Assembly: GCF_000425345.1 (NCBI RefSeq)
Contig: NZ_KE384352.1
Location: 110,659 to 174,658 of the forward strand
Direction of reading: 5' to 3'
Source: Rheinheimera baltica DSM 14885
GTDB taxonomy: Bacteria; Pseudomonadota; Gammaproteobacteria; Enterobacterales; Alteromonadaceae
Length of the DNA: 64,000 nucleotides
Made by a program: the position numbers and the translations under genes. The notes below the pieces were generated by a model. It did no database searches and was not told where the DNA came from. It saw nothing but the letters and a program-made list of their open reading frames with translations. Shown here one piece after another: positions 27,355-38,304 of this stretch. The stretch's first letter is position 1, and every line of letters begins with the position of its first letter.

Positions 27355-30300
27355 ATGACAACAGCGGCTGTGCAACCGTTAGCTTCTATTTCGCGCCGGG
27401 TGATTTTGTTGGCTAATCACTCGGTGACGAGTTCATCAGTGGCTGATGGCTATGCCGCATTTGTGCATACCGCCGCTAAGCAATGGCATGCCGTTGGGGT
27501 AGATGTTGTGGTATTTGACTGCTTTGGCCCGGTGTGTGCTGATCCCGTTGCTAAAGACAAAGAGCCAATACAAGATGGCATCTACTACCTGCAGCTGGGT
27601 TTAACCCCGCAAGCAGGTAACGTACTAGCCGATACGCTGGCCCAAACGCTCAGTTTGTATAAACCGACACTGTTGGTGACTTGCTTGCCAGAATACCTTT
27701 TGAACGCCGCTAGCCAGGTTGCCGCCACACTTGGGTTACCCTTAGTGGCTGATTTACGCTGTTATAACGAGGCTACACTGCCAGCGCTTCCCGCTGAATT
27801 ATTGTCTGATTGCACCCTCGTGTTAAGCAACAACGTTATATCAGGTTTACCTCAGGTTATTGATTGGCCATTAACCCAGCCTGAGTTGGCGGCAGAATTA
27901 GCGCCGTTAATCGGTGTGGGGACTATACAAAGCCGGATAAATCCACAGCAACTAAAACTAAGCAGGGTGTTGCAACAGCAACAACAACAACAACAGGCGG
28001 AGCCTATATTGCCGGTTGGCGGTAATCCGGATAGCTGGATACCGGTTGACGACAGTACTGATTGGCAGACGTTTACGCTGGCGGCGTTAAGTACCGTGGC
28101 TATTCATGGCGCGGTGCGTTACGAAGCGACCGGTACTGAAATGGGCCGCAAAGCAGTACTATTAATAAAACTGTGTAATAACCAGGGTGAGCGCTTAAAG
28201 ACGCCTTGTGCGGGGCTAAGTTGGTCTGAAGTGTTTGACAGCCATTTTGTTTATTTACCCGATAGCCAAAGCAAAGATAAACAAATTGTGTCCTGGGTGC
28301 TGCCGGATAGCTGTGTGTCGTTAGCCCTGTGTGTGCGTGGCTTCTACTTAAAGGCGCCTGCGAAGGTGTATCTGCAGCAGATGCGGTTATACCAAGACAA
28401 TAAACAAGCCCTGTTGCTGGAACAGTGGAATTACATTAACCACTATTTTTATAACAAAGGCGAAGTGACCTTTGTGCGCTCCAGGCTGGAACGTTTATTA
28501 CAACAAGCCTGCACCCCTGAGCAACTGCGCTTAGGGCGACAGGTGCTCGGTTTGTACCAGGTAAAGCAGGGTATCACGCTCCCTAAACGCCAACCGGATG
28601 CTTTGTATACACCGCGCGCCAATAAGGTGTTGTATTGTTTGCATCAGTCTTTACCCTATGTCACAAACGGCTATGCCACGCGCTCACATGGTATTGCGAC
28701 GGGGTTAGCTGGCGCAGGGTGGCAGGTTAATGTCGCGACACGCCCCGGCTTCCCCTGGGATACGCAAGACATTATGGCGGCGGCAAGCTACCACAAACAA
28801 CACATAGATGGAATTTGCTACACCGCCTATAATGGCAGCCATTTAGAAGACGTTGGTCTGGCAAGTTACATTGCTATTACCGCTGATCATTTTTGCCGTG
28901 AAGCGCAGCACAGCCGTGCCGGGCTTATTATCGCGGCATCAAATCATGTTACTGCTATACCGGCCCTTATTGCGGCCAGACGTTTGGGTATTCCATTTGT
29001 TTATGAACTGCGTGGCTTATGGCATCTGACTAAAGGCTCGTTACGCCCGGATTGGGCCAGTTCAGAGCGGTTTCAGTTAGAGCAGCAACTTGAACTTTTG
29101 GTAGCGGCTGAAGCGGATCATGCGTTTACGCTGACCGATGAGCTGAGTAAAGTGCTAACACAAGCGGGTGTGACTACACCGGTGAACTTAGCGCCTAACG
29201 CAGTAGATTGCAGCGTGTTTTATCCGCGTGAAGCGGACATCAACGTGCGTAAGCAACTGGACATAGCAGATGATGCATTAGTTATTGGTTATGCTGGCAG
29301 TGCAGTAGGCTATGAAGGCTTAGATGTGCTAATGGAAGCACTGGCCATTTTGGCTCGCCAGGGCGAAAATTTTGTCTTTGTATTGCTAGGCGATGGTGCC
29401 GTGTTGGAGCAGGTTAAACAGCAAGCGCAGCAGCTGAATATCAGCCGCTACTGCCGGTTTGCCGGGCGGGTAGCCTTTGCTGATGTCGCCAGGTTTATTA
29501 GCAATATGGATGTTATGCCCATTCCGCGACGCAAAAGTGCGGTAACGGAAGTGGTGTCGGCGCTTAAACCGCTAGAAGCCATGGCGATGGCGAAAACGCT
29601 GGTGTTATCTGATGTTTCACCGCATTACGAGTTTGCCGGCCCGGCTAAGCAGATTTTAGATGCCGATACCGGGGTTAGGTTGCATCAACGAGCGGTGTTA
29701 TGCCGTCATGATGACGCCAGATCGCTTGCCAGTGCGCTGAAGTATTGCCTTGCCGATAGTCGCCGTCGTGAGGCGCTGGGTAGTGCAGCACTTAACTGGA
29801 TACGCCAGCATCGCACGTGGCAGGCGGTAACACAGCAATACAGCGATACGATTCAGCCGCTGTTACGACAACATAACGCAACGCCAAATAAACCTGGCAA
29901 AAGCAAGCCGGTTATTGCGGTAATAGCGGATGAGTTCAGTTTAACGGCGTTATCCGATGCGGCTGAGCTTATTTGTGTTACGCCGCAAAACTGGCAACAG
30001 CAGCTTAGCAACACCAAAGTTGATGCCTTGTTGGTTGAGTCGGCCTGGAATGGTAACAGCGGGCAGTGGCATCGGATGATAGGCCATTATGATGATACTA
30101 GCAGTGCCGCATTACGTGACATGCTAACGTTTTGTCGTGCGCACCAGATCCCGTCATTGTTTTGGAATAAAGAAGATCCGGTACATTTTGACCGTTTTGC
30201 GGCAAATGCGGCTTTTTTCGATCACGTGTTTAGCTCAGATGCGGATTGCTTGCATCGTTATTTAAATTTATCCGCCAGGGGCATAAGTACGGTAAGCAGC

Positions 30301-32430
30301 ATGGCATTTTTTGCTTCGCCAGCGTTACATAACCCACTGCCTGCAAGCGTAGCCTGGCAAGATACCGTGGCTTATGGTGGCAGTTATTATGGCGAGCGAT
30401 ACGCGAAGCGCACCGCAGCGTTATTACCTTTGCTGCAAGCAGCGTCTGAGCGTGGGCTTACCCTGTATGATCGCCAACATGATAATCCTGCTTCGCCTTA
30501 TCGCTTTCCCGACAATTTGGCCTCTCATGTGCAAGGTGGCTTAAGTTACCCGCAAATGGTGCAAGCGTATAAAGCACACCCAGTGCACATTAATGTGAAT
30601 TCAGTAGCAGACTCGCCAACCATGTTTTCCAGGCGGGTTATGGAGATTGCTGCATCAGGCACACCGGTATTAAGCGCAAGTGGACAGGCTATGCAGGCCT
30701 ATGCCGGTAAGGGCGTGTTTTTTGCTGATAACAATGCGCAGGCCACGGCGGCGCTGCAAACCTTGCAAAACCCCAGCGCCCGATGGCATGCCGGGCTTGA
30801 CGGTGTGCGCCAGGTGTATACGGCGCATACTGCGGCACATCGGCTTTGCCTTATGTTGCGTACTGCCGGAATAACGCTGGCCGCACCAACGCCGATGCCA
30901 GTATGGGTATTGGTACCCAACATGACGCTGCAGGCTTCACAAGCCGTGCTGATGCAAAGTGAACCGCCACAATGTGTGCTTGCCGTTCAGTGGCAGGAGG
31001 CCGCCAAACAGTTGCTGCAACAACAGGGCATTCAAACCGCTTTAGTCAAGCCAATAGAGACTGCTGCGCTTTTAATTGTGGCCAGAAATGCAGACATTTT
31101 GTGTCAAGCTGAACAAAATGACTTGTTGGATTTGCAACTTAGCACGCTGTATTCGCCATACAGTACAGCCGCTTTTTGCCGCGACACCGAGCCTATGGCA
31201 GGCAGTTGGCCGGGGTTAACCACCTTGGTTGGCAAGCCCGATTTTAGTTTAACCGCGTTTAGTGCAAGCCCAGCACTTTTGCAACAAGCCGACGAACAAA
31301 CGCTTCTGATGCAGATTGCGAAAAGCAGTAAGCAGGGCACCTGTTTATTGATTCGAAAACCCGTTGTTAGCCCAACGTTATCTTTGCCACCTCGCAAGAG
31401 AAACCTGTTAATTGCCGGGCATGATTTGAAATTTATTGCGCCATTTTATCCGGCGTTAGAGCAGGCCGGTTTTAACGTGTTAATTGATCAATGGCAAGGC
31501 CATCAGCAACACGATGCAGAGCAAAGTCTGCAGTTACTAAAACAGGCTGACATCATATTTTGTGAATGGATGCTGGGTAATGCACTATGGTATGCCAGGC
31601 ACAAGTTACCGTCGCAGCGCTTATTTGGCCGGCTGCATTCGCAAGAATTGCGCTCTGAGTTATTTGAAAAGCTTGGGTTTAGTGCTTTTGACCAGGTGTT
31701 TGTTGTGGCAGAGCATATTCGACAGCAGGCAATACAGTTAACACCGGATAGTGCTAAACGGACTACTGTGTTACATAACGCTGTTGATACATCGCGGTTT
31801 GCGCCACTAGCACGAAAAGCGGGTATGAATAAGGTGTTAGGCTTTGCGGGTGTGGTGCCAAAATCAAAGCGATTTGATCGGGCGCTGGATATATTGGCTG
31901 AATTAAGAAAAACAGATGCCGATTATATGCTGCGGGTTAAAGGTAAATTGCCTGCCGATTTTGCCTGGATGCAAGCACATCGCAAAGACGAAATGGCCTG
32001 GTTTGATAAGCAGTTTGCCCGTATTGAGCAAGACCCCTTTTTGCAAGGTGCCGTGTACTTTGATGGCCATGGCGATGATATGCCGCAGTGGTATCAGCAG
32101 TTGGATGTTATTCTCTCGACCAGCGATTTTGAGAGCTTCCATTACAGTGTGGCTGAAGGGGCTGCCTGTGGTTGTCAGCCTGTGGTCTTTAACTGGGAAG
32201 GTGCCACTACGTTATACCCCGAAGCATGGTGTGTTGAAGATGTGGCCAGGGCCTGTGCCCGCATAAAACAGTTGTCATTACAGCCTGGTGCAGCTGAGCC
32301 ACCTGAGACAACGCAACAGCTGCATGATTGGATCCACCAGCGCTATGCGCTTGAGAGTATGAGTTCGCGTTTAATCGCGTATTTACAAACAGAAGAGACA
32401 CCTAAAGTGGTAGCGCCAAAGCATGTTTAA
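27355..32430 (+). CDS. Giant multidomain glycosyltransferase (three GT modules)
   Basis: At 1691 residues this is the largest protein here. Residues 14-200 resemble a GT-B N-lobe, followed by an eight-residue Gln run (about 207-214) and a beta-sandwich-like region (226-350). A GT4 module spans about 424-845 (VLYCLHQSLPY, YELRGLWH, GYAGSAVGYEGLD, LLGDGA). A CgeB/DUF3880-like module spans about 852-1170 (LFWNKEDPVHFDR, DSPTMFSRRVMEIAASG). After an unassigned stretch comes a last module from about 1350 (LLIAGHDLKFI, FCEWMLGNALWY, STSDFESFHYSVAEG). The last module matches the C-terminus of the protein at 34700, and the CgeB-like one matches the protein at 32423. It overlaps the next gene by 8 bases. 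It probably assembles an oligosaccharide stretch alone. Confidence 0.85.
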   Translation: MTTAAVQPLASISRRVILLANHSVTSSSVADGYAAFVHTAAKQWHAVGVDVVVFDCFGPVCADPVAKDKEPIQDGIYYLQLGLTPQAGNVLADTLAQTLSLYKPTLLVTCLPEYLLNAASQVAATLGLPLVADLRCYNEATLPALPAELLSDCTLVLSNNVISGLPQVIDWPLTQPELAAELAPLIGVGTIQSRINPQQLKLSRVLQQQQQQQQAEPILPVGGNPDSWIPVDDSTDWQTFTLAALSTVAIHGAVRYEATGTEMGRKAVLLIKLCNNQGERLKTPCAGLSWSEVFDSHFVYLPDSQSKDKQIVSWVLPDSCVSLALCVRGFYLKAPAKVYLQQMRLYQDNKQALLLEQWNYINHYFYNKGEVTFVRSRLERLLQQACTPEQLRLGRQVLGLYQVKQGITLPKRQPDALYTPRANKVLYCLHQSLPYVTNGYATRSHGIATGLAGAGWQVNVATRPGFPWDTQDIMAAASYHKQHIDGICYTAYNGSHLEDVGLASYIAITADHFCREAQHSRAGLIIAASNHVTAIPALIAARRLGIPFVYELRGLWHLTKGSLRPDWASSERFQLEQQLELLVAAEADHAFTLTDELSKVLTQAGVTTPVNLAPNAVDCSVFYPREADINVRKQLDIADDALVIGYAGSAVGYEGLDVLMEALAILARQGENFVFVLLGDGAVLEQVKQQAQQLNISRYCRFAGRVAFADVARFISNMDVMPIPRRKSAVTEVVSALKPLEAMAMAKTLVLSDVSPHYEFAGPAKQILDADTGVRLHQRAVLCRHDDARSLASALKYCLADSRRREALGSAALNWIRQHRTWQAVTQQYSDTIQPLLRQHNATPNKPGKSKPVIAVIADEFSLTALSDAAELICVTPQNWQQQLSNTKVDALLVESAWNGNSGQWHRMIGHYDDTSSAALRDMLTFCRAHQIPSLFWNKEDPVHFDRFAANAAFFDHVFSSDADCLHRYLNLSARGISTVSSMAFFASPALHNPLPASVAWQDTVAYGGSYYGERYAKRTAALLPLLQAASERGLTLYDRQHDNPASPYRFPDNLASHVQGGLSYPQMVQAYKAHPVHINVNSVADSPTMFSRRVMEIAASGTPVLSASGQAMQAYAGKGVFFADNNAQATAALQTLQNPSARWHAGLDGVRQVYTAHTAAHRLCLMLRTAGITLAAPTPMPVWVLVPNMTLQASQAVLMQSEPPQCVLAVQWQEAAKQLLQQQGIQTALVKPIETAALLIVARNADILCQAEQNDLLDLQLSTLYSPYSTAAFCRDTEPMAGSWPGLTTLVGKPDFSLTAFSASPALLQQADEQTLLMQIAKSSKQGTCLLIRKPVVSPTLSLPPRKRNLLIAGHDLKFIAPFYPALEQAGFNVLIDQWQGHQQHDAEQSLQLLKQADIIFCEWMLGNALWYARHKLPSQRLFGRLHSQELRSELFEKLGFSAFDQVFVVAEHIRQQAIQLTPDSAKRTTVLHNAVDTSRFAPLARKAGMNKVLGFAGVVPKSKRFDRALDILAELRKTDADYMLRVKGKLPADFAWMQAHRKDEMAWFDKQFARIEQDPFLQGAVYFDGHGDDMPQWYQQLDVILSTSDFESFHYSVAEGAACGCQPVVFNWEGATTLYPEAWCVEDVARACARIKQLSLQPGAAEPPETTQQLHDWIHQRYALESMSSRLIAYLQTEETPKVVAPKHV

Positions 32431-34690
32431 AATATCTCGAAAGTTGGTGCGTAAGTTAACGGGTAAACCGGAATTACGCCTGCCTCCACCAAACCCTGTG
32501 GCACGTTTAATGGAGCAACAAGGGCAGTTTGATGCGAGTTGGTATTTAGCGCAAAACCCTGATGTTGCCGCTGATAAACGCTGGCGGCAGCAACCGGCAA
32601 TGCATTATCTACAATTTGGCGCTAAAGAAGGTCGCCAGCCGGTAGCCTGGTTTGATAGCCAGTATTATCTGCAATCAAATGCTGATGTAGCCAAAAGTGG
32701 TGCTAATCCGTTTGTGCATTTTTTACAGCATGGTAGGGCAGAAGGGCGCAAACCGAATAATTTTCTATTGATAAATCAGTTGTCTGGTGCTGATGAAATG
32801 CTCGCGCTAAACGAAACGCAACAAGTTTGTGTGACGCTACCGTTGTTTACTAAAACATCGCAGTTACAGTTAGCCCTGCGTTTGCACAGCGACGATGACA
32901 AAACCTGTGGTTTGCTGCTGGCTGAGCTGGTAGATGCCAAAGGCAAGGTGATGACGCTTACACACTGCGGCCCGCTGCGGTTTTCATCTGTTTTTGGCAA
33001 ATGGTATCGCTACGTGGTGTCGGCCAGGCAAAAAGATGATGTTTTTGTTATCCCGGTACCGCCTGCGGCTGCGTTGCTGCGTTTAACCCTTCGCCCGTGG
33101 CAAGGTAAGCAGATACAGGTGCGCAACGCTATTGTACCCAGCTGGTTACCAGACAAAGTGCGGCCGGTACCAACTTTGCCTGGCGAGGTTGTTAATCAAC
33201 TTAAGACAGCAAACCAGCTAAACGTGGCGTTGTTAGCGGATGAGTTTACCTACAACAGTTTTCGTGATGAGTTTAATGCGATTACGTTTACGCCGGATAA
33301 CTGGCAACAGGTGTTTGCTGCTGAAAAACCACAGCTATTTTTCTGTGAGTCGGCCTGGTCAGGTGAAGACTCGCGCGTACGGCCATGGAAGGGCAAGGTG
33401 TATGCCAGTGAGAACTTTAAGCATGAAAACCGTCAGGTACTTTTAGATATATTGGCTTACTGCAAACAGCATAATATCCCCACGCTGTTTTGGAACAAAG
33501 AAGACCCAACGCACTACACTGATCGTAAACACGATTTTGTCAAAACGGCCGTGTTATTTGATTATGTATTTACTTCTGCAGCCGAATGCGTTGAGCACTA
33601 TAAAACCGATTATGGTGTAAAGCATGCCTTTGCCTTGCCCTTTGCCACGAACCCACGGTTATTTAACCCGTTAACTGAAAGCGCGCGCAGCAATAAAGTG
33701 GTGTTTGCCGGTAGCTGGTATGCGAATCACGAAGCGCGCAGCGAAGTGATGGCGCAGGTGCTGGACGGCTTGATTGCAGAGGGCTTTGAGCCGGAAATTT
33801 ATGACCGTTATTACGGCGACCCTGATCCGCTGCATAAGTGGCCAGAGCAATATTTGCCTTATGTTAAACCGGGGCAGCCGCATGATCAGATGCCGTTGGT
33901 GTATAAATCGTCTGCACTGGGCTTAAATTTTAATACGGTTACTGAGTCCAGCACCATGTTTGCCCGCCGGGTGTTTGAGTTGATGTCGTCTAATACCTTG
34001 GTGGTGTCTAACTATGCTAAAGGCGTTGCCGACATGTTTGGTGAGCTTGTGGTATTTGCCGATCGTGAACCGAAGCGACTGGGCAGCTTAACCGCAGAGA
34101 CCATTACGTCGCTACGCCGAAAGGCGCTGGACAACGTATTGGCCAACCATACCTACAGTGTGCGCTGGCGCTATATGCTTAACTGTATTGGTTATGCTAC
34201 CGCAGCGGATAACACCAGTTTATTGTGGTGCGCGCCAGTTGATAGCCCATCTGAGGCTGAGCAGGCCATTAGTGTATTTGAACAACAGTTTGGCCGCGAA
34301 CCACAAGCGCGCTTGTTGTTGCTCTGTACTGAAGCTTTTGCGGTGACAGAACTGGCTTCAATGTATCAGCGTTTTAACCGTTTTGGCATTAGTGTTAGCT
34401 CGGTACATTTTGCCCGGCACTATGCGCTGGAAGGCCGTTATCAGCCCGCGCAGGCAAGTAGCGTGTTAATAGCAAGACCTAAACAAATACCAACGTTGGA
34501 CTGGTTAAACATGGCGCGGCATCATTTGGTGTATTTGAATGCGCACTTAGCGACACCGGCCAATAACGATATGGCGTTGCAACATGACACCCTGGCTGCT
34601 GATGCTGTACTGCTAATGCAGTCTGCGCAATGGCAAAACTGGCTGGATGCCTGGTTAACCGCACAGCCTGTGGCTGTTTTTAGGCTGTAA
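32423..34690 (+). CDS. Glycosyltransferase with WYL-YPDV repeats and CgeB-like domain
   Basis: The 755-residue protein starts with two copies of a short repeat, at about 36-73 (FDASWYLAQNPDVA...GAKEGRQP) and 77-111 (FDSQYYLQSNADVA...GRAEGRKP). This repeat accompanies glycosyltransferases in many polysaccharide loci. A beta-rich region (112-250) follows. A CgeB/DUF3880-like glycosyltransferase domain spans about 267-595, with LLADEFTYNSF, LFWNKEDPTHY, and ESSTMFARRVFELMSSN. The last 150 residues are unassigned. The start overlaps the giant gene by 8 bases. Donor and acceptor are unknown. Confidence 0.8.
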   Translation: MFKISRKLVRKLTGKPELRLPPPNPVARLMEQQGQFDASWYLAQNPDVAADKRWRQQPAMHYLQFGAKEGRQPVAWFDSQYYLQSNADVAKSGANPFVHFLQHGRAEGRKPNNFLLINQLSGADEMLALNETQQVCVTLPLFTKTSQLQLALRLHSDDDKTCGLLLAELVDAKGKVMTLTHCGPLRFSSVFGKWYRYVVSARQKDDVFVIPVPPAAALLRLTLRPWQGKQIQVRNAIVPSWLPDKVRPVPTLPGEVVNQLKTANQLNVALLADEFTYNSFRDEFNAITFTPDNWQQVFAAEKPQLFFCESAWSGEDSRVRPWKGKVYASENFKHENRQVLLDILAYCKQHNIPTLFWNKEDPTHYTDRKHDFVKTAVLFDYVFTSAAECVEHYKTDYGVKHAFALPFATNPRLFNPLTESARSNKVVFAGSWYANHEARSEVMAQVLDGLIAEGFEPEIYDRYYGDPDPLHKWPEQYLPYVKPGQPHDQMPLVYKSSALGLNFNTVTESSTMFARRVFELMSSNTLVVSNYAKGVADMFGELVVFADREPKRLGSLTAETITSLRRKALDNVLANHTYSVRWRYMLNCIGYATAADNTSLLWCAPVDSPSEAEQAISVFEQQFGREPQARLLLLCTEAFAVTELASMYQRFNRFGISVSSVHFARHYALEGRYQPAQASSVLIARPKQIPTLDWLNMARHHLVYLNAHLATPANNDMALQHDTLAADAVLLMQSAQWQNWLDAWLTAQPVAVFRL

Positions 34691-34699
34691 GGATTTTTT

Positions 34700-36667
34700 A
34701 TGCACATTTCTGTTATCGTGCCTTGCTATAACGCAGTGGGTAAAATTGAGCGCTGTTTAAGCTCGCTGCAGGCAATCGATTTTGCCGTTGAGCAATTTGA
34801 AGTGATTTTTGTTGATGACTGTTCCAGTGATGGCACCCTGGCATTGCTAAACCAGCAGGCTAAAGCGCAGCCCAACTGGCGGGTGTTTCAACTGACTAAC
34901 AACTCAGGCTCACCCTCTGCACCGCGCAATAAAGGCCTGCTTGAAGCGCGCGGTGACTATGTGTTTTTTCTCGACAGTGACGATGAAATTTTCCCCGATA
35001 CGTTAAACACACATTATCAGCATGCGCTGCAAACCAATGCCTGTATTGTCCGGGGGTATTTGATAGCTGATACCGGCCGCGAGCAGCTGGAGATGAACAA
35101 AGTTCATAACTGGCAAGCCAACTTAACCAGACAGCAACGAATTGCCGCCATTATTGCCCACCAAAGCACGATACCCTGTAGCCTGATCAAGCGTAGCCTG
35201 TTGCAACAGCATACTATTACCTGGCCTGAAGCCCTGCGCATGGGCGAAGACAGTTATTTTCTGGCGCAGGTGTTAAGCGTGGCAGAGCAGGTAGAATACC
35301 TTTCTCACCCCACTTATATTTATAACCAGCGCCGCTCTTTTGTCGCTTCCAGTACACAGTCTTACGGTGCCCGTGAGTTGAGCAACCATTTAATTGTTTG
35401 GCAGGGCGTACAGCAGGCACTGGCTGGGGCAGGGGTAGATTACTTTGCATTACGATTGCAAAAAGGCTTGCAGGCAGTGCTGGCCAGTTTGATATTTCGT
35501 AATCGTTACGACATTGATGAAGCTTTGTTTTTACAGTTTGCCGATTTTATTGCGCAAAACTGGCCGCGTATTGCCACCTTTAATTATATTCCGCGTAACA
35601 GAGAGTTACTGCAAACGCTGTTAGAGCGGGACTTTACCGGTTTTTCTGCACTGTGTAAGCCGCGTTTGTTAATTGCAGGCTACGATTTAAAGTTTATCCG
35701 GCCGGTGCTGCCGGCATTGGCTGAATATTTTACGCTGGATGTGGATGAATGGCCGGGACATAACAGCCATGATGAAACCCTAAGCCGACAAAAGCTGAGC
35801 CAGGCCGATTATATTTGGTGCGAATGGCTGCTGGGTAATGTGGTGTGGTATAGCCAGCATAAAACACCACAGCAAAAATTAGTTTGCCGGATGCACCGCT
35901 TTGAATTAAGCCGGGAGTTTGGTGAGCAGCTTACCCTGTCAGGCGTGGATGCGATAACCGCGGTTTCAGTGTTGTTTTTCGAGCGTTTAATGGAGCGCTT
36001 CCCTGCCATACCACGGCAAAAAGTGAGGTTGTTACCCAATTTTGTTGATGTTGCAGGCTATGAACAAGTGAGTTTTACCGACAGCCGGTTTACCCTGGCG
36101 ATGATTGGCTATGTGCCTGCCAAAAAAGGCCTGTTGCACGCCTTGCAGATTTTGGCTGAGCTGCGGCAAAAAGATAGCCGTTACCGGTTGAAGCTTTTTG
36201 GCAAGGCGTCGGCAGATTTACCCTGGCTAAAAAATCACCCTGACGAACTGGCGTATTTTGCCGATTGTGAACAACATATTCGCGACTTAGGCTTAACTGA
36301 CGCCGTTGAACATGTTGGCTTTGCCGATATAAAAAAAGCGTTGGCGCAACATCAGGTGGGTTTTGTGCTGTCGGTTAGCGAGTCGATGCGTGAGCTGCCT
36401 GGTTTTGAAAGTTTCCACCTGGCAGTAGCCGATGCCTATGCAGCCGGCGCCGTTGGCTTGGTAAAGCATTGGACTGGCAGTGAATATGTCTATCCAGAGG
36501 TGCTAATTAGCAAGGATCAACAGGCGTTAACACAGCGAATTTGGCAGCTAAGCCATGATGAAGCCGCATACCGTGAACTGCACCAGCAAGGCGTGAGCTT
36601 TATTACAAAACATTACTCTGCCAACCAGTTTGTTGCACAGGTTAGGCAATTATTTGATGAGATTTAA
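34700..36667 (+). CDS. Two-domain glycosyltransferase (GT2 plus GT4-like)
   Basis: The 655-residue protein has an N-terminal GT2 domain with VIVPCYNAVGKIERCL, FVDDCSSDGT, NSGSPSAPRNKG and the DSDDE metal motif. A second module starts near 322 (LLIAGYDLKFI) with CEWLLGNVVWY, RMHRFELSREF and ESFHLAVADAYAAG. The second module is clearly homologous to the last module of the 1691-residue protein, so one derives from the other by duplication. A good ribosome-binding site (AAGGA) precedes the ATG. Specificity is unknown. Confidence 0.85.
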   Translation: MHISVIVPCYNAVGKIERCLSSLQAIDFAVEQFEVIFVDDCSSDGTLALLNQQAKAQPNWRVFQLTNNSGSPSAPRNKGLLEARGDYVFFLDSDDEIFPDTLNTHYQHALQTNACIVRGYLIADTGREQLEMNKVHNWQANLTRQQRIAAIIAHQSTIPCSLIKRSLLQQHTITWPEALRMGEDSYFLAQVLSVAEQVEYLSHPTYIYNQRRSFVASSTQSYGARELSNHLIVWQGVQQALAGAGVDYFALRLQKGLQAVLASLIFRNRYDIDEALFLQFADFIAQNWPRIATFNYIPRNRELLQTLLERDFTGFSALCKPRLLIAGYDLKFIRPVLPALAEYFTLDVDEWPGHNSHDETLSRQKLSQADYIWCEWLLGNVVWYSQHKTPQQKLVCRMHRFELSREFGEQLTLSGVDAITAVSVLFFERLMERFPAIPRQKVRLLPNFVDVAGYEQVSFTDSRFTLAMIGYVPAKKGLLHALQILAELRQKDSRYRLKLFGKASADLPWLKNHPDELAYFADCEQHIRDLGLTDAVEHVGFADIKKALAQHQVGFVLSVSESMRELPGFESFHLAVADAYAAGAVGLVKHWTGSEYVYPEVLISKDQQALTQRIWQLSHDEAAYRELHQQGVSFITKHYSANQFVAQVRQLFDEI

Positions 36668-36670
36668 TTG

Positions 36671-38304
36671 ATGAGCTCGCCTTTACATCAAGCAATAAAA
36701 AGTGGTGCATTAAGAGATGGGGTAACACCTTATTCAAATGTTGAACCTCTTACTGCGGCTAAGCAGGTGTTGGAAAATAAATATGTGTTTCCTTATGTTG
36801 GTGAATTACCGGTATGGGCAAATGGCACGCTGCAATGGAAACCAGATTTTGGTAATAATAAGGCAAGCAAAGCGTTGTGGTTTTACTCTTTGGTGTTTAT
36901 AGATTATCTGGTGAAGGCCGCAGTAGTAGAAAACAATGAACACTGTTGGCAAAAAGCGTTGCAGTTACATAAGTCCTATCAGCAGTGGCGCGAAGACGAT
37001 CAAACCGCTACTGCATTTTTGTTTAAAGATGAGCATGCTGTGACTAATCGCGCTTGTGTGTTGTCTCAGTTGTTGCATGTTGTAACCCACCGGGTTGAAC
37101 AAGGCGAGCCACTGCAGTTGTTGCAGCAACAATTACTGCAAGATTTAAGTGAACATGCTAATTGGCTAGAGCAAGACAAGCATTATGTCTTTAATAACCA
37201 TGGCATTATGATGGACAGAGCGTTGCTAAACCTTGTTGTTCAGTTTAGGCAGCATGCCGTTGAATATTCTCGCTATCAAAGCGAGCAATGGCTAGTAAAA
37301 GCGCTGAGTCGCATTAAGATCATGTTAGATAGAACCTTTGATAATGGTGGGTGTTGCACTGAAAATAGCCCGTCTTATCACATGCTTAACCTTTCTTTGT
37401 TCGGTGCAATAAATTCATTTATCAATAAGCATGAATTGGTAGCTAAAGATAATGCTATTACAGCGGTGTTGAAAAAAGCGATAGCCGCGGCAGCATATCA
37501 GGTATATGAAGACGGCAGCTTGCCCTTAATTGGCGACTCTGAAACCAACGCCTCGGTTTTTGTCTCGGACACTTATCATAAAAATAAGTTTGGTGTTGGT
37601 TACTTCCCCGAAGCAGGTTTCTGTATTGTTAAACAGCCAGGTTTTCATTTTACCTTTAAATGTGGTGGCTCCTCCTTTTCTCATCGTCATAATGATGATA
37701 CCAGCATTACACTGCGTGTAGATGGGCTCGATTTTATCTGTGATGGTGGCATGTATAGTTATGACAATAGTAATGACATCAGACGTTTCTTAACTTCTTA
37801 TAAAGCGCATAGCGGTTTTTTTACCGAAAACTGCGCGAATGTAAGATATTCAAATTACGCTGCTGCGGATGAGCTAGCACGAATGAATACTATGGAAATT
37901 CACGGAAAGATTATTCACATGAGTGGGGATAGCTTTTTGGATCCCAATGTTGGTTTGAAACGCCAAATTACGTTATTAGGTGAGCAGGAAAATCAATTTA
38001 ACAAAGTGCTGTTGTGCGATAGGTTAAAAGCAGATCAGGCAGCGCAGTGGCGACTTCAGTTTTATTGCATCCTGATGTCGTCGTAACGCAGGTTGGTGAA
38101 CAAGTTAAGCTACAACGTCAGCATGTTTACCTGTTGCTTTCTTTTAACTCCACAAGCGCGGTGGCGTTAAATATTGAGCCAGGACACTATTCCGAACGTT
38201 ATCAGCAAGTACAACCTTGTAAGGTACTTGTACTTACCGGGCTGGATCCAAAGCTGGAAATAAATACCCTGATAACAATCCACCAAGGGCCCAAGCATGA
38301 TTGA
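36671..38304 (+). pseudogene. Heparinase II/III-like polysaccharide lyase with a frameshift
   Basis: Frame one runs from ATG 36671 to a stop at 38084-38086 and encodes about 471 residues of a heparinase II/III-type protein. It has a helical toroid N-terminal part (NNHGIMMDRALL, CCTENSPSYH) and a beta-domain with SHRHNDDTSITL near 337-348 and DFICDGGMYSYD. Near the end the frame breaks: after WRLQF the expected LLHPDVVV sequence continues in the -1 frame to a stop at 38302-38304. Adding one T to the run at 38060-38063 restores a continuous protein of about 544 residues. The last ~80 residues, part of the beta-domain, are lost unless this is a sequencing error. Such proteins depolymerise or modify uronate-containing glycans. 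The hexapeptide acetyltransferase start overlaps the downstream stop, so the full-length gene was the ancestral state. Confidence 0.8.
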
